This document shows, piece after piece, positions 23,760-24,088 of a DNA stretch of 24,088 nt. Both the position numbers and the translations under genes were made by a program. Position 1 is the first letter of the stretch. The number at the start of each line of letters is the position of its first letter. Origin of the DNA: Priapulus caudatus (taxonomy: Eukaryota; Priapulida; Priapulimorpha; Priapulimorphida; Priapulidae). The notes under the pieces are model-generated. The model searched no databases. It had not been told where the DNA came from and was given only the letters and a program-made list of their open reading frames with translations. The stretch covers positions 185,220-209,307 of the forward strand of contig NW_014577526.1 of NCBI RefSeq assembly GCF_000485595.1. Direction: 5' to 3'.

Positions 23760-24088
23760 TCTGCCTCATCCACCAAATCCGGAGTTCTCCAGCGTATCAG
23801 GAGTTTTCCGCCTTATCCAGAGTTATCCGGACTCCTAGGCTATATCCGAAGTTCTCCCCCTTATCCGGACTCCTCGGCCCCATCCGGACTCCTGGTCCTC
23901 ATCCAGAATCCCCGGCCCCATCTGGCCCCATCCGGAGTCCTCGGCCCCATCCGGACTCCTGGTCCTCATCCAGACTCCCCGGCCCCATCCGGCCCTATCC
24001 GGAGTCCTCGGCCCCATCCGGACTCCTGGTCCTCATCCAGACTCCCCGGCCCCATCCGGCCCTATCCGGAGTCCTCGGCCCCATCCGG
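23760..24088. repeat. GC-rich minisatellite with 67-bp higher-order unit
   Basis: Built from short variants of CCATCCGGACTCCT. From 23876 the array is regular at 67 bp (starts at 23876, 23943, 24010, partial at 24077), each unit beginning GGCCCCATCCGGACTCCTGG. The proximal part 23760-23875 is more degenerate. It runs off the right edge. The Gly/Arg/Pro-rich minus open frame is a repeat artefact. Confidence 0.95.

Noticed and set aside
1-24088. Bacterial-type defence system, CRISPR array, rRNA or tRNA
   Set aside because: The window is intron-rich animal DNA. Tandem repeats here have no spacer structure, and no RNA gene signature was seen.

Overview
This is eukaryotic nuclear DNA, almost certainly from an invertebrate animal. 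Two animal genes are split into short exons with GT-AG introns. The introns are full of small non-autonomous transposons, a decayed LINE, minisatellites and microsatellites. No bacterial gene structure, rRNA, tRNA or CRISPR was seen. I cannot name the phylum from sequence alone.

The window holds two divergent genes, each running off one edge. (1) Minus strand, 10163 down to 228 and onward past the left edge: the N-terminal part of a centrosomin / CDK5RAP2 / myomegalin family protein. Ten exons with matching phases give 303 codons. They include the CM1 motif that recruits and activates the gamma-tubulin ring complex, followed by coiled coil. (2) Plus strand, 10354 to 23751 and onward past the right edge: the N-terminal part of RASA1 (p120 RasGAP). 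Fifteen exons with matching phases give 552 codons in the order SH2-SH3-SH2-PH-C2. The catalytic GAP domain lies outside the window.

The two start codons are only 190 bp apart (10164-10353). This gap looks like a shared bidirectional promoter with NRF1-like and YY1-like sites. The proteins act in different processes (microtubule nucleation and Ras signalling), so the arrangement suggests shared housekeeping expression rather than a pathway.

Layout: 1-240, 36-bp minisatellite that contains the splice donor of the last visible centrosomin exon; 228-4974, centrosomin exons 10 to 2; 4975-10104, its large intron 1 with nested MITEs, a hAT-like MITE and three tiny palindromic insertions; 10105-10523, both first exons and the promoter; 10524-16495, RASA1 intron 1 with a MITE carrying telomere-like repeats and a decayed antisense LINE reverse transcriptase; 16496-23751, RASA1 exons 2-15, with inverted repeats flanking exons 4-6; 23752-24088, a GC-rich 67-bp minisatellite.

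The most unusual signals are three 32-42 bp near-perfect palindromes, each bounded by 7-bp direct repeats like target-site duplications, and the minisatellite that multiplies a 5' splice site.
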